From the NCBI RefSeq assembly GCF_002723955.1, contig NZ_BEWN01000001.1:806001-870000 (forward strand): a DNA stretch of 64,000 bases, read 5' to 3'. Of the stretch, positions 35,941 to 44,967 are shown one piece after another (positions within the stretch are counted from its first letter, which is position 1; each line of letters opens with the position of its first letter). The translations under genes were made by a program, and so were the position numbers. The notes under the pieces are model-generated. The model ran no database searches. It worked only from the letters and a program-made list of their open reading frames with translations, and was not told the DNA's origin. This DNA is from Gluconobacter frateurii (GTDB lineage Bacteria; Pseudomonadota; Alphaproteobacteria; Acetobacterales; Acetobacteraceae).

Positions 35941-36815
35941 TAGTGAACGGGTGCCAGAGACGAGCTCTGTACACCGCGCGTCTGTGTGCTGTAAGGGCGC
36001 GATGCGTCGTAGTTGCTCGGATAGGGGCTGCTGCCTACGGGATCGACATCCGTTGTGGCAGTCTGGGGCGCAGGAGCCGTAGCAGCCGTCGCGTGAGCAG
36101 TGGATGCTGTTGGCAGTTTGGCAACATTCATCATCATGCGACGCAAGGGATCAGCGGATGGGTTATTCACGCGCATCGTCACGATGACGTCTTCTGGCCC
36201 AACCGTCTGGTTGTAGTAGGCCTTGTTGGCTCCGCTATCGACAGTCAGCTTCGAGCCACCCAGAGAGAGGCCTGCATAAAGCCCCTGTGCCTTCTGGGCA
36301 GCGTAGATGTCGGTATTTCTAGCTCCGGCCGTGCTGCTTTCTGCTCCGGTTCCGATCGTTGCGAAGGACGCGGAGGCCGTTGCATCAAACTTGAACTGGC
36401 TATCCAGAAGGGCCTGGATGCCACGCTGGGACATGATGAAGAAAATCATCTCGGAACTTTGCACACCAGCCTGGATACCGAGCGAGCCTGTGCTCAGGCG
36501 ATAGAATGCCGGGTCAGACCATGAGCCGCGGGCATCCCGGCTCATGAGAACACAGCGTCCCCCAGAGCCACCGAGCCCGAAGGACATGTTCAGCACCGAC
36601 GGGCAAACCATGACGGCCTTGGCCTGCGCCAGAAGCTGCTGGGAACGGGAGGTCGCGGTCGTGTTCGCAAACAGGTCCTGAACTGCGATTGTCGCCTTGT
36701 CGACAACGATCTGCTGTTCGCTGGCTGTTGTGGTGGACGTACCAGAGCACGCCGCGAGCGTTGCACACCCTGTGGCGGCAAGAACGGTCGAACGCAGGAG
36801 ACCGGACAGGGTCAT
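35940..36815 (-). CDS. SYLF (Ysc84) domain lipoprotein
   Basis: A 291-residue protein with a lipoprotein signal (ATGCATLAACSG, lipobox Cys about residue 23). The SYLF lipid-binding domain is recognised by LLAQAKAVMVCPSVLNMSFGLGG, MSRDARGSWSDPAFYRLSTGSLGIQAGVQSSEMIFFIM (split here only for description) and the later GAESS/ADIYAAQKAQGLYAGLSLGG-type stretch. The last 60 residues are Ala/Thr/Pro-rich and probably disordered. SYLF domains bind phosphoinositides in eukaryotes; the bacterial role is unclear. Confidence 0.87.
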   Translation of the reverse strand: MTLSGLLRSTVLAATGCATLAACSGTSTTTASEQQIVVDKATIAVQDLFANTTATSRSQQLLAQAKAVMVCPSVLNMSFGLGGSGGRCVLMSRDARGSWSDPAFYRLSTGSLGIQAGVQSSEMIFFIMSQRGIQALLDSQFKFDATASASFATIGTGAESSTAGARNTDIYAAQKAQGLYAGLSLGGSKLTVDSGANKAYYNQTVGPEDVIVTMRVNNPSADPLRRMMMNVAKLPTASTAHATAATAPAPQTATTDVDPVGSSPYPSNYDASRPYSTQTRGVQSSSLAPVH

Positions 36816-36905
36816 AAAGCTTACCTTCTGCTAACGGCAACATTGAAGTCTTCCCGCACTATGCGGGAAATGCGGCCAAATCACGAATAGGGATTAGGGA
36901 GGGAC

Positions 36906-37694
36906 TCAGATTTCCACCTGGACCGCTTCGGAAAGGGCCTTGGCGATACCGGGGGCTGCCGCAAGAATGGTGGCCCCGCCTGTCAGACCGCCGGTCTGGA
37001 GAAATGGAGAGACAGTGGCCCCGGCTTCTTCCAGAATAATGAGAGCCGCTGCGACGTCCCAGAGCTGGATCACGATTTCCAGATAGCCGTCACTGCGGCC
37101 GCAGGCGACATCCGTCAGGGCCAGAGCCCCCGAACCGCCAGAGCGAGGCATGGCCCCCAGAGCCATGATGGCGCCGATCTTTTCGCCGAACAGTTCGGTC
37201 GAGACGCGGCAGGACCATCCCATCTCAATCATCGCTTCCTGAGGGTTGCTGATTGGGGAGGCCTTGATCGGCTTGCCATTCAGAAAGGCGCCTTTGCCTT
37301 TCCGGGCGGTGAAAACCTCACCAAGCGCAGGGGCTTCGATCACACCGGCAACGGGTTCATCGCCTTTGAGAAGGCCAAGCGAAACACACCATCGATCACG
37401 GCCTCGCGCAAAGTTGGAGGTGCCATCAATGGGGTCCACAACCCAGCGGAATTGTCCTTCGCGGGTGACGCCACCTTCTTCGCCCTGGAAACCATCTTCC
37501 GGGAAGAGCTCCTGAATGCGCTTGCTGACCAAGGCTTCAACGGCACCATCCGCTTCCGTCAGATAGTCCTGCCGCCCCTTCATCGTGCCCGTCGGCCCAC
37601 CGGGCGCCGGACGCATCAAGAGGGCAAGGGCGGCCGCATCCCGAACCACGCTCCGGGCGGCTTCGAGGCGCACGGCGACAGGATCAAAACTCAT
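36906..37694 (-). CDS. Inositol monophosphatase family protein
   Basis: A 262-residue Mg2+-dependent phosphatase of the IMPase/SuhB/CysQ/HisN superfamily. Metal site motifs are GEEGG, WVVDPIDGTSNFARG and the C-terminal WDVAAALIILEEAGATVS. The substrate could be inositol phosphate, histidinol phosphate or 3'-phosphoadenosine 5'-phosphate; the sequence does not settle this. It lies 11 nt downstream of the MmcB-like gene on the same strand. Confidence 0.9.
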   Translation of the reverse strand: MSFDPVAVRLEAARSVVRDAAALALLMRPAPGGPTGTMKGRQDYLTEADGAVEALVSKRIQELFPEDGFQGEEGGVTREGQFRWVVDPIDGTSNFARGRDRWCVSLGLLKGDEPVAGVIEAPALGEVFTARKGKGAFLNGKPIKASPISNPQEAMIEMGWSCRVSTELFGEKIGAIMALGAMPRSGGSGALALTDVACGRSDGYLEIVIQLWDVAAALIILEEAGATVSPFLQTGGLTGGATILAAAPGIAKALSEAVQVEI

Positions 37695-37705
37695 TAGGGT
37701 ATTTC

Positions 37706-38233
37706 CTATTCTGTGCGGCGCGCGGCACGCAGGGAGGCAGTAAGGGCGGGATCTTCAAGAGACATCAGGCGGCTGGCCGCCGTCGTAGCAAAGAGGTGCA
37801 GAATAGTCCTGCGGCGGGCAGCAGCAAGCTTGTGCTCTGCTGGTTCCCGGATAACGGCGCATTCCGCCACAATACTGTGGAACAGACTGTCTGGAACCAT
37901 GCTGAGGCTGACTGTGATGATGCCAACGTCTTCCGGCAGAACATGCAGCGGAAAACCGTCATCCACAGCAAAAAATAGCCTGTCAGACCAACTTCGATAG
38001 TCGGACCATTTCTGGTCCGCCTGGAAATCACGGATGCCGGATTTGATCTCGATACAGGTCAGGCTGTGATCCGGCAGAAGCGCCATGACGTCTGCACGGC
38101 GCCCGGCTGAGGGCAGAGCGAATTCATTGATCGCGGCCCAGCCCATGGTGCGACAAAGCCCCAGAACAGCCCGCCTAATAGCGAGTTGTCTCTCTGGAAA
38201 ACCGGGTGTCATCTCGGAAAGAACCGAACTCAT
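37706..38233 (-). CDS. mmcB: MmcB family DNA repair protein
   Basis: A 175-residue protein typical of alphaproteobacteria. CIEIKSGIRDFQADQKWSDY and RLFFAVDDGFPLHVLPED are the family's hallmark and resemble a restriction-nuclease-like core (Asp in RADVMAL, then E-I-K). Caulobacter MmcB is an SOS-linked mutagenesis factor. The start is divergent from the beta-propeller gene at 38315. Confidence 0.85.
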   Translation of the reverse strand: MSSVLSEMTPGFPERQLAIRRAVLGLCRTMGWAAINEFALPSAGRRADVMALLPDHSLTCIEIKSGIRDFQADQKWSDYRSWSDRLFFAVDDGFPLHVLPEDVGIITVSLSMVPDSLFHSIVAECAVIREPAEHKLAAARRRTILHLFATTAASRLMSLEDPALTASLRAARRTE

Positions 38234-38314
38234 GGTTCCATATTGCCCCGATCTGCGCTTTACGTCTGCCCCTGTTCTTGTTTTTCCCTGTTTGTATGTT
38301 CAAGGAGAGTCGGC

Positions 38315-39205
38315 ATGCCGTTCCTGCGCACGGACCACTGGCGTTGTGCCATTATCCACGCTCCTCTGGCAGATCTGATCCGGGCAGGAAGTCTGAACGG
38401 ATTTGAAGTCACAACCCTGCCAGACATTGGAGACCACCGGTTTCTCGCAGACCCATTCGGATTATGGCGGGGCGGAAGGCTGCATGTCTTTGCTGAGGCT
38501 TATGATTACCGGAGCCCGAAAGGTGTCATCGAAGTGCTGGTCTATGACAGCACCGGACGGCTTATCGAGCGCGAGGAAGTGCTGCGTGAAGACTGGCACC
38601 TTTCGTACCCTTATGTGTTCGAGCATGAGGGGGAGACGTATCTGCTGCCAGAAGCCAGTGCGTCTGGCCGGTTGACCCTCTACCGGGCGACACAGTTTCC
38701 CCTTGGTTGGGAAAAGGTCGAGGCGTTCAATTTTCCGGAAGCTGCCATCGACGCGACGCCTTTTCACCATGCCGGGCGCTGGTGGATGTTCTGGACGCCT
38801 GCCGGTACGCGGGAAGAACGCCAGTCAACACTCTATCTCTCGGTGGCTGATGACCTTATGGGGCCGTGGACGTCTCTAGGCCTTTTCCTGAACGATCGCG
38901 CAGGGGCACGGCCGGGCGGCACACCCATCGTGGTCGATGGAGAAATCTTCCTCCCGACGCAGGACTGCCGCGGCACCTACGGTCGGGGTATTCGTCTGTT
39001 GAAAATCGAAGGACTGGAGCGCGGACTGCCGAAAGTCACGCCGGACGCGATTCTGGACGCGCCTGCCGTACTCCGTCGTCGTTTCCCGGACGGTTTTCAC
39101 ACGTTATCTGCGGCAGGGCAGGTGACGCTTGTAGATGTGAAGCGTGTGGGGTTTGGCCCCAGGCGAGACCTTATGAACGTGAAGCGTCGTCTCGGGCTGG
39201 GCTAA
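38315..39205 (+). CDS. Beta-propeller protein related to the N-terminal domain of glucosamine inositolphosphorylceramide transferase
   Basis: A 296-residue protein starting at ATG 38315, with AAGGAGAG 5 nt upstream; the longer frame to 38186 overlaps mmcB and is rejected. Repeated blades with Asp/Trp motifs (FLADPFGLWRGGRLHVFAEA, WHLSYPYVFEHEGETYLLPE, AAIDATPFHHAGRWWMFWTP) resemble a five-bladed GH43-like propeller. The same fold forms the N-terminal domain of plant GINT1, which glycosylates sphingolipid head groups. Whether this protein is a hydrolase, transferase partner or lectin is unknown. It converges with the GT4 gene, overlapping by 35 nt, at the edge of the sphingolipid locus. Confidence 0.72.
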   Translation: MPFLRTDHWRCAIIHAPLADLIRAGSLNGFEVTTLPDIGDHRFLADPFGLWRGGRLHVFAEAYDYRSPKGVIEVLVYDSTGRLIEREEVLREDWHLSYPYVFEHEGETYLLPEASASGRLTLYRATQFPLGWEKVEAFNFPEAAIDATPFHHAGRWWMFWTPAGTREERQSTLYLSVADDLMGPWTSLGLFLNDRAGARPGGTPIVVDGEIFLPTQDCRGTYGRGIRLLKIEGLERGLPKVTPDAILDAPAVLRRRFPDGFHTLSAAGQVTLVDVKRVGFGPRRDLMNVKRRLGLG

Positions 39206-40271
39206 AACCCGGTAGCCGATCCAGAACCGCATTGCCCTGCCGCAGGAAGGCGTCGGGGCCAAAGCGGTCCAGCACGCGCTTGCGGGACAGGGCCCCCATG
39301 GAGTGCAGCTTTTTCGGCTGCATGATGAGCTCTGCAATGGCGCTTGCCAGAACAGGAGCATTGTTGAAGGGCACAACCAAACCTGAGTGCCCATCATCCA
39401 TCGTATGGGGAATCTCGCCAGCAGGGGTGGCTATCACGGGTAATCCACAAGCCATGGCTTCATGGGCAGCAACGCACATGCCTTCCCAATGAGAGGGCTG
39501 AACGTACAGGTGCAAGGTCGGAAGAAAAGTGAATGGCTCTTCACAGTGACCCAGAAAATCAACAGGTAGCTTCTTGTCCAGAACGATCTTCTCAAGAGCG
39601 TCTCTTTCAGGACCATCGCCTGCCAGCACGACCCGATAAGGTGGCAGATCCGGATGGTCGCGCAGAAGATCCAGTGCTTCGAACAGCAGGTCGTATCCTT
39701 TGACCGCGTGGAGCCGACCAAGACTTCCGATCCGGACAACTTTTCCCTTTTTCCACGCCGGCGCTTTTGGGCTCGCAGGATCTGCCCGGAAAATGGGCCA
39801 GGTCATGACCTTGCTCCGCAGACCCAGACTCTTGCGTGAAAAGCTTTCGACTGTTGGGGAGTCTGCAACCCAGAGGGCGGCTTTCCGGCACAGAAGACGT
39901 AGCAGAATGCTGTTAGCCTTCTTCAGGCGGGCCGAGTGTTGCCAGTGAACTGCAGGGACGCCCAGCTTGTTGGCCGCACGCTGGCCCAGAAGGGTTGCGC
40001 GCGTCAGAGATGTCCAGATCAGATCGGGCTGGAAAGCATCCATTTCATCGCGAAGCCATCGCCATGCGGCCAGATGATCTTTCTTGCCGCCGGAGCGGAC
40101 GTGAACCTTGATTCCCTGCTTCTCCAGCACGGGGATGGCAAGACCGTCTCGCTTTTCAAGGCTGAACACCGTGACTTCACCGCCCCGACTTTGAAGAACA
40201 GAGATGATGTCAGGGATGGGAAGTTGTGCGCCCCCACATTCCAGAGAATTGATAACGTAGGCAATTTTCAT
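39171..40271 (-). CDS. GT4 family glycosyltransferase
   Basis: A 366-residue GT-B enzyme. The ATG at 40271 overlaps the preceding gene's stop (ATGA) and begins MKIAYVINSLECGGAQ, the typical GT4 start, so I reject the longer frame to 40562. The donor site motif EGMCVAAHEAMACGLPVIAT (E-x7-E) and GSLGRLHAVKGYDLLFEAL are intact. It is the last gene of a six-gene operon with a nucleotidyltransferase, lipid hydroxylase and LptF/LptG proteins, so the acceptor may be a glycolipid such as ceramide; this is inferred from context. Confidence 0.88.
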   Translation of the reverse strand: MKIAYVINSLECGGAQLPIPDIISVLQSRGGEVTVFSLEKRDGLAIPVLEKQGIKVHVRSGGKKDHLAAWRWLRDEMDAFQPDLIWTSLTRATLLGQRAANKLGVPAVHWQHSARLKKANSILLRLLCRKAALWVADSPTVESFSRKSLGLRSKVMTWPIFRADPASPKAPAWKKGKVVRIGSLGRLHAVKGYDLLFEALDLLRDHPDLPPYRVVLAGDGPERDALEKIVLDKKLPVDFLGHCEEPFTFLPTLHLYVQPSHWEGMCVAAHEAMACGLPVIATPAGEIPHTMDDGHSGLVVPFNNAPVLASAIAELIMQPKKLHSMGALSRKRVLDRFGPDAFLRQGNAVLDRLPGFSPARDDASRS

Positions 40272-41023
40272 GAGGATCGCTGTGCCAGAAGCTCTTCGGC
40301 CAGGGTAAGATCGGCTGGCTTGTCGACATCCACGGCGGCCTGACCGTCCGACAAGGGTATAAGACGGACGCGTGCGCCTGTCAGGGTTTCGATACGCTGA
40401 CAGAGTGCGTTGGAATCCAGCCGTCCCAGGAGGGCGCGAAGAAGGGTTCCAAAACCAAGCGTCCGCGCCATTTTCAGAGGGCGCTTGCGGTCTTTCTGCA
40501 AGCGTTTCCAGAGCTCCACGACAGCTTCGGCGCGTGGCGTTCCCATCCAGAAAAGATTGCACCCCGAAAAACTCATATCCGACAGTCGGATATAGGTACG
40601 CTTGGTGTTGGGAACATCCCGCTCGACAGTGGCTTTAAGTGCAACACCTACGGCCAGATCGCAGTCACGGGTTTTCCCGAGGAATTCAGTGATCCACTCG
40701 GGCCGTAGCAGTGCATGATCTGCCGTGGTGACAAGGCACGGGGTGCCGATGTGGGTTAGCGCCTCTGCAACACTCTCACTGGGGGAGGAGGCGGCTTTCA
40801 GGATCTCAGCCGTACCAGCAATGTCACGGATGCGGTCAGGTGCTTCAATGCTGATGGTAACAGGGCCGAGACCGGGCGTGACTGCAAGTGTTCTGAGAAC
40901 ACGCCCAAGCATGGGTTCTCCCCGAACGGGGAGAAGTGCCTTGTGAGACACTTTCCCCAGTTGGGCGAGGACATCCTGTTCACCATCGCGGGAACCGGCA
41001 AGAACCAGAACGGGGAGAGTCAC
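40268..41023 (-). CDS. MobA/GlmU-like nucleotidyltransferase family protein
   Basis: A 251-residue NTP-transferase-fold protein. PVLVLAGSRDGEQD followed by KVSHKALLPVRGEPMLGRVL is the nucleotide-binding start, with Lys and Pro in place, and LVTTADHALLRPEW supplies the metal-binding Asp. The C terminus has DGQAAVDVDKPADLTLAEEL, as in NDP-sugar or CDP-alcohol pyrophosphorylases. It probably activates a head group or sugar as an NDP derivative. It overlaps its neighbours by 4 nt on both sides. Confidence 0.83.
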   Translation of the reverse strand: MTLPVLVLAGSRDGEQDVLAQLGKVSHKALLPVRGEPMLGRVLRTLAVTPGLGPVTISIEAPDRIRDIAGTAEILKAASSPSESVAEALTHIGTPCLVTTADHALLRPEWITEFLGKTRDCDLAVGVALKATVERDVPNTKRTYIRLSDMSFSGCNLFWMGTPRAEAVVELWKRLQKDRKRPLKMARTLGFGTLLRALLGRLDSNALCQRIETLTGARVRLIPLSDGQAAVDVDKPADLTLAEELLAQRSS

Positions 41024-41817
41024 GCCGTGCGGCTACGGTCTGATGCAGGACGGGCGCCGTCTGGTCGATCTTTCGGGGGAGATCCCGTCAGATCCATGAC
41101 CCAAGGATAGCGCTTGGCTTCTTCGATGTCATAGCCGAGGTTGAAAACGTGCTGGCTGCGGGCGCGATCACGTGCTTCGCGATAAAAGCTGCCGAAAAGA
41201 CGGTCCGGCACGTAGTTCGTGATGCCGTAATTGCCGTCCTCGTCATGGAAATGATGCAGAACATGCAACTGCTTGATGTGGGCGACCCATTTCCAGCGCG
41301 GCTTGTACGCCAGATGCTGGATGCAGTGAAAGAACTCATAGATGCACGTCATCACCAGAGCTGTGGAAAGTGCGCAGAAAGAGCCGCTCCAGCCGCTTAT
41401 GAGATACCCGATCGGCATGGTGATGATCGCCATCGTCGGAACCGTGTTCAGGGGCGATCCGAACAGTACGTCCAGAAGATGCGGGTCCTGATGATGATCG
41501 AAATGGATGCGCTTCCACAGAGCCGCGGTCCAGTGATTCCGATACAGCCAGCGCCCGTGGAGGATGAAGCGATGGATCATGTACCAGGCCAGAGGATAAA
41601 CGGCGATCACAACCGGGATGGGGATCAGTGTGCCCCATAGGCTGTGGGAGAAGTGAAGGGCTCCAAAGGCAGCGGCGGCAATCAGCGCAAAATAGAGAAG
41701 GATCGTTGGGTATGTGAGGTAGGCAATCCACAGCTGGGGCAGAGACATCTTGCCCAGATCAAAGCTGCGCCCCGTCCGCAGGGACGACATATTATGCCAG
41801 GGTTTGGACTTGCTCAT
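41020..41817 (-). CDS. Fatty acid hydroxylase/sterol desaturase family membrane enzyme
   Basis: A 265-residue integral membrane diiron protein with the complete His-box set: HRFILH, HFDHHQDPH, HCIQH and LHVLHHFHDE. Two hydrophobic pairs precede the first box. Family members hydroxylate or desaturate lipids, including ceramide fatty acids. Acetic acid bacteria are known to make ceramides with 2-hydroxypalmitate, so a ceramide 2-hydroxylase role is a reasonable inference given serine palmitoyltransferase 6 kb away. Overlaps of 4 nt link it to lptG-like and nucleotidyltransferase genes. Confidence 0.87.
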   Translation of the reverse strand: MSKSKPWHNMSSLRTGRSFDLGKMSLPQLWIAYLTYPTILLYFALIAAAAFGALHFSHSLWGTLIPIPVVIAVYPLAWYMIHRFILHGRWLYRNHWTAALWKRIHFDHHQDPHLLDVLFGSPLNTVPTMAIITMPIGYLISGWSGSFCALSTALVMTCIYEFFHCIQHLAYKPRWKWVAHIKQLHVLHHFHDEDGNYGITNYVPDRLFGSFYREARDRARSQHVFNLGYDIEEAKRYPWVMDLTGSPPKDRPDGARPASDRSRTA

Positions 41818-42914
41818 TTTTCCTCCATCCGCAGGATCCAGGTCATCCCCAAGAAGGCGCCTAGCAGCGGGCCCGCACTGGTAGCCAGAGGCGCTCCAAG
41901 CGTTCCTGCATTTCCGAGTGCGGAAATCATTCCTTGCAGGATTACGAAACCCATACCGGCAGCCAGTACATAGACCGGAAGAGGATTTCGAAGTCCTGCC
42001 CGTGGAGGGATATAGATCACTGGCAGCGCCAATAGAAGCATTACTGCAATCTGAAATGGAAGAATGATGCCACTGAAGAGTGCCATGCGATATGTCGCGC
42101 GCGGCAGACTGGCTGGCGCGCCCTTGTGAAGAATAGCCCCGATCTGCGCTGGTGTAACGGCAGCGTTGTCTTCAGAGAGGGTCATGATCATCTTGGGGGT
42201 GGCCGGAATTTCGAAGCGGTTGTCACCTCCCGTTACCTTTACGAAAGCCCCATTATCTGTGAGCGTCAAATCCTGGGCGCCCGTCGGCTGCCAGACTTGC
42301 CCGTCATAAGATAGTGTTGTGGCGTGCTCCGTACCCGTCAGCAGGCCGCTGGCATCACGGTGGTAGATCGTCACGTCCCGAAGAAAAGACCCGCCGTGTG
42401 CGTACTGGCCAATCCGCACGAGTGTTGGTCCCGCACGGAACCATAGAATACGCTTTGCAGGTGTATCCGGCTTTGCGGCGTCGGGATCAGTTTTGTTCCA
42501 CCACGTTGCAAGTGCATTTTCGCAGGGAGGGATGACCCAGTACTGGACCGCCGTGGCGGTAAAGCCGACAATCAGGATTGCCGGGAGAAAACGTTGGTAA
42601 AGACCTGCAGTCGAAAGGCCGGATGCACGAAGTGCAGCCATTTCCGACGAAAGCGTCATCTGCATGAGCAGGAACAGTGCTCCAATCATGAACGCCAAGG
42701 GTATGATTTCAACGCTCAGGGCCGGCAGATGCAGAAACGCAAACGTCAGAATGCCCCGAAAGCCCAGATTCCGGTTCAGGATGGGCGTCGTTTTTTCAAG
42801 AAGCGCCAGAATTTCGAGCAGAGAAACAAGAACCGCACCGCATAGCATGAAGCGGCCGAGCAGGGCGCGGTTCAGATACCGGTACAGAACGTGTCGTGGT
42901 GCGTGTGCAGTCAT
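41814..42914 (-). CDS. LptG-like YjgP/YjgQ family permease
   Basis: A 366-residue protein with the LptF/LptG architecture: three N-terminal membrane helices (YLNRALLGRFMLCGAVLVSL, ALSVEIIPLAFMIGALFLLM), a periplasmic beta-jellyroll (about 125-265) and three C-terminal helices. The conserved SSEMAALRASGLS coupling segment follows helix 2. In the Lpt system this pair extracts LPS from the inner membrane with LptB. The pair here sits in an operon with lipid-modifying genes rather than lpt genes, so it may be the only Lpt pair or a paralogue for another lipid. Confidence 0.85.
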   Translation of the reverse strand: MTAHAPRHVLYRYLNRALLGRFMLCGAVLVSLLEILALLEKTTPILNRNLGFRGILTFAFLHLPALSVEIIPLAFMIGALFLLMQMTLSSEMAALRASGLSTAGLYQRFLPAILIVGFTATAVQYWVIPPCENALATWWNKTDPDAAKPDTPAKRILWFRAGPTLVRIGQYAHGGSFLRDVTIYHRDASGLLTGTEHATTLSYDGQVWQPTGAQDLTLTDNGAFVKVTGGDNRFEIPATPKMIMTLSEDNAAVTPAQIGAILHKGAPASLPRATYRMALFSGIILPFQIAVMLLLALPVIYIPPRAGLRNPLPVYVLAAGMGFVILQGMISALGNAGTLGAPLATSAGPLLGAFLGMTWILRMEEK

Positions 42915-44062
42915 GAGGGGCGAACCAGCTTGCGACGTCTCCAGGATCCGCGGGAGCGGCGAAGAAGCGTGGCGGGACAGGCGATACAGAAAATGGCCAG
43001 CGGAACCCAGATGGCCAACCAGATGGGGAGGCGCCCTGTAGCGGCCAGACTATGACCGAACATCAGTGTCTGGTCGAAGCCCACCAGAATGGCGGACACG
43101 GCGATCAGGCCCCACACGGATCTGCGCCGTCTTGAACCGATAGCCAATGCCACGGCCAAAGGGGGAATGAACGGGATGGCCAGCGCGTGCGCCACACGGA
43201 AATCCATTTCCGCACGGAGCGTACGGTATTCAATCCCGGGAACGCCGTATCGCAGGTCATGAGCCAGTTCAAAAAGGGTTAGTTCCCGCTCGTCCGCTCC
43301 TCTGGAGCGGAAAGAATTTTCCTGGGTCGGTCGTTCAATGATGCGCACCACATGGGAAAAATGGGTCACTGTTGGCTTGAAATTTGCGCGATTGGGGAAT
43401 GGGTCATCAACAATTTCCCCGTTCCACAGATCAAGCTGGGTACTACGCAATTTGTTGGAAATGGTGAGTTGACCCGTGCGTGCCGTGATGATGTGGGCCA
43501 CGCCATTCTTGTTCACTTCCCGAATGAAAATCCGCTTCATCCGAGTGCCCGCGTGGCTCACATTGTCCGCCGTCATCACGGCCGTGCTGGATGTCGATGC
43601 AAACATGCCGGCCTGAAGATGGGGCGCCCATCCCGTATGGGCGGCGAAATAAAAGCCAGCCCGGTAATCATATCGGGCCACTGGCTGGATATATCCGTAA
43701 AGCAGGACACTCGCGGCCCCAAGCAGGAGGCCGACGAACATGAACGGACGACTGATACGCAGAAGGGAAACCCGACCGGCTTCAAGCGCATCAATCTCGT
43801 TGTTGTCGCTCATTCCGCGAATGGTGAGGAACACGGAGATGCAAAGCGCCGCCGGGACTGCAATTCCGAAGTAATGTGGAAGAAGATCTGTCAGCAACTT
43901 GATACACGTTGCCAGAGAACTCCCTGCTGATGCCAGATAATCGAACAAAGCCAGAAGCCGTTCCAGAAGCAATGCGATCAGCATTGCGACCAGAGCGATT
44001 ACGAACGGCGGTATCATCTGCGTGAGAAGATACCGGTCCAGTATGGTTGCGCGCTGCTTCAT
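42911..44062 (-). CDS. LptF-like YjgP/YjgQ family permease
   Basis: A 383-residue partner of the LptG-like protein. It has helices at residues about 13-33, 55-80 and 100-125 and three more near the C terminus, with a periplasmic domain between. The coupling segment IRGMSDNNEIDALEAGRVS is typical of LptF. The gene overlaps the upstream metallophosphoesterase and downstream LptG-like gene by 4 nt each. Whether the cargo is LPS or another lipid cannot be read from sequence; the operon content points towards sphingolipid. Confidence 0.85.
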   Translation of the reverse strand: MKQRATILDRYLLTQMIPPFVIALVAMLIALLLERLLALFDYLASAGSSLATCIKLLTDLLPHYFGIAVPAALCISVFLTIRGMSDNNEIDALEAGRVSLLRISRPFMFVGLLLGAASVLLYGYIQPVARYDYRAGFYFAAHTGWAPHLQAGMFASTSSTAVMTADNVSHAGTRMKRIFIREVNKNGVAHIITARTGQLTISNKLRSTQLDLWNGEIVDDPFPNRANFKPTVTHFSHVVRIIERPTQENSFRSRGADERELTLFELAHDLRYGVPGIEYRTLRAEMDFRVAHALAIPFIPPLAVALAIGSRRRRSVWGLIAVSAILVGFDQTLMFGHSLAATGRLPIWLAIWVPLAIFCIACPATLLRRSRGSWRRRKLVRPS

Positions 44063-44967
44063 GCCTGGTTTTTCCGTGGCCGCACCCAGGACGCTTTTTC
44101 CGTAATCCTACCATCGAATCTGTGGCGAGCCATCTGAATGACCCAGTCGTTGTTCTGTGAATGAATGGAGAGATGATTCCAGCAGGCCTGCCGGTGTTCC
44201 CGTTTGTCCATGAGGGACGCCGAGGCTACGCCCAGCAGGGGTATGTCCGTGCCAGGGATATGGGTCAGGGTCGCGTCATGAGAATGGCCATGCAGAACAA
44301 TTTCTGCGCCGGTGCGCTCAAGCACCCGGGCAAAAGCCCGGTAGTCGTGCAGGGACTTGCGCCAAGTCACCAGACCGCGTCTGGGCGGATGATGAATCAT
44401 GACAACACGGCACAGCCCAGCCTTTCCAAGTTGGTTCAATAGGGTTTCAAGCCGTGCAAGTTGTTTGCGCCCGACGCGACCATAGGCCATGAAAGGCGGT
44501 GTCGGCACGCCTGAATTCACACCGATAACTGCCACGCCATCATGAATCCGTGCATACGGATAAGACGCGGCAGACCACGTCTTCCACTGAAGCAGGCCTT
44601 TTTCGGCTGGCTGACGAATCATGCAGTCATGATTGCCAGGAATAACCATAGCGGTAGCCGGAAGTTGTTTCAGCCAGTTCGCAGCAAGCGCAAATTCATC
44701 CGGGGTGCCGAAATTCGTCAGATCACCACTGACCAGAATGGCATCCACATTATTTCTGGCGATGTCCTCTACGATGGCCGCACAGGTTGCAGCCAGATGC
44801 ACATGACGGCGGTGCTTTTTCCAGGACAGAAGGCTCAGTGCACGCTTGTTGATGGCGTCCCGCCAGTGCACCGGCGGTGGCGGAAGGTGGGGATCTGACA
44901 AGTGGGCCAAGGTGACGGCATGCGTCTCCCGCGGAGTGCGTGTTTCTGCGGGGCGTGTGTGGGGCAT
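44059..44967 (-). CDS. Calcineurin-like metallophosphoesterase
   Basis: A 302-residue phosphoesterase with all five metal motifs: LAHLSDPHLP, ILVSGDLTNFG, VIPGNHDC, VMIHHPP and VLHGHSHDAT. There is no signal peptide, so it is likely cytoplasmic. The subfamily resembles LpxH/CpdA-type enzymes that cut phosphodiesters or pyrophosphates, possibly a lipid head-group intermediate here. It is the first gene of the six-gene operon and is divergent from the lipid kinase gene, with about 125 nt between. Confidence 0.87.
   Translation of the reverse strand: MPHTRPAETRTPRETHAVTLAHLSDPHLPPPPVHWRDAINKRALSLLSWKKHRRHVHLAATCAAIVEDIARNNVDAILVSGDLTNFGTPDEFALAANWLKQLPATAMVIPGNHDCMIRQPAEKGLLQWKTWSAASYPYARIHDGVAVIGVNSGVPTPPFMAYGRVGRKQLARLETLLNQLGKAGLCRVVMIHHPPRRGLVTWRKSLHDYRAFARVLERTGAEIVLHGHSHDATLTHIPGTDIPLLGVASASLMDKREHRQACWNHLSIHSQNNDWVIQMARHRFDGRITEKASWVRPRKNQA

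Noticed and set aside
36851-36869. Hairpin TTCCCGC/GCGGGAA between the inositol monophosphatase and SYLF genes
   Set aside because: Only 7 bp with no T-run on either strand, so a terminator call is not justified.
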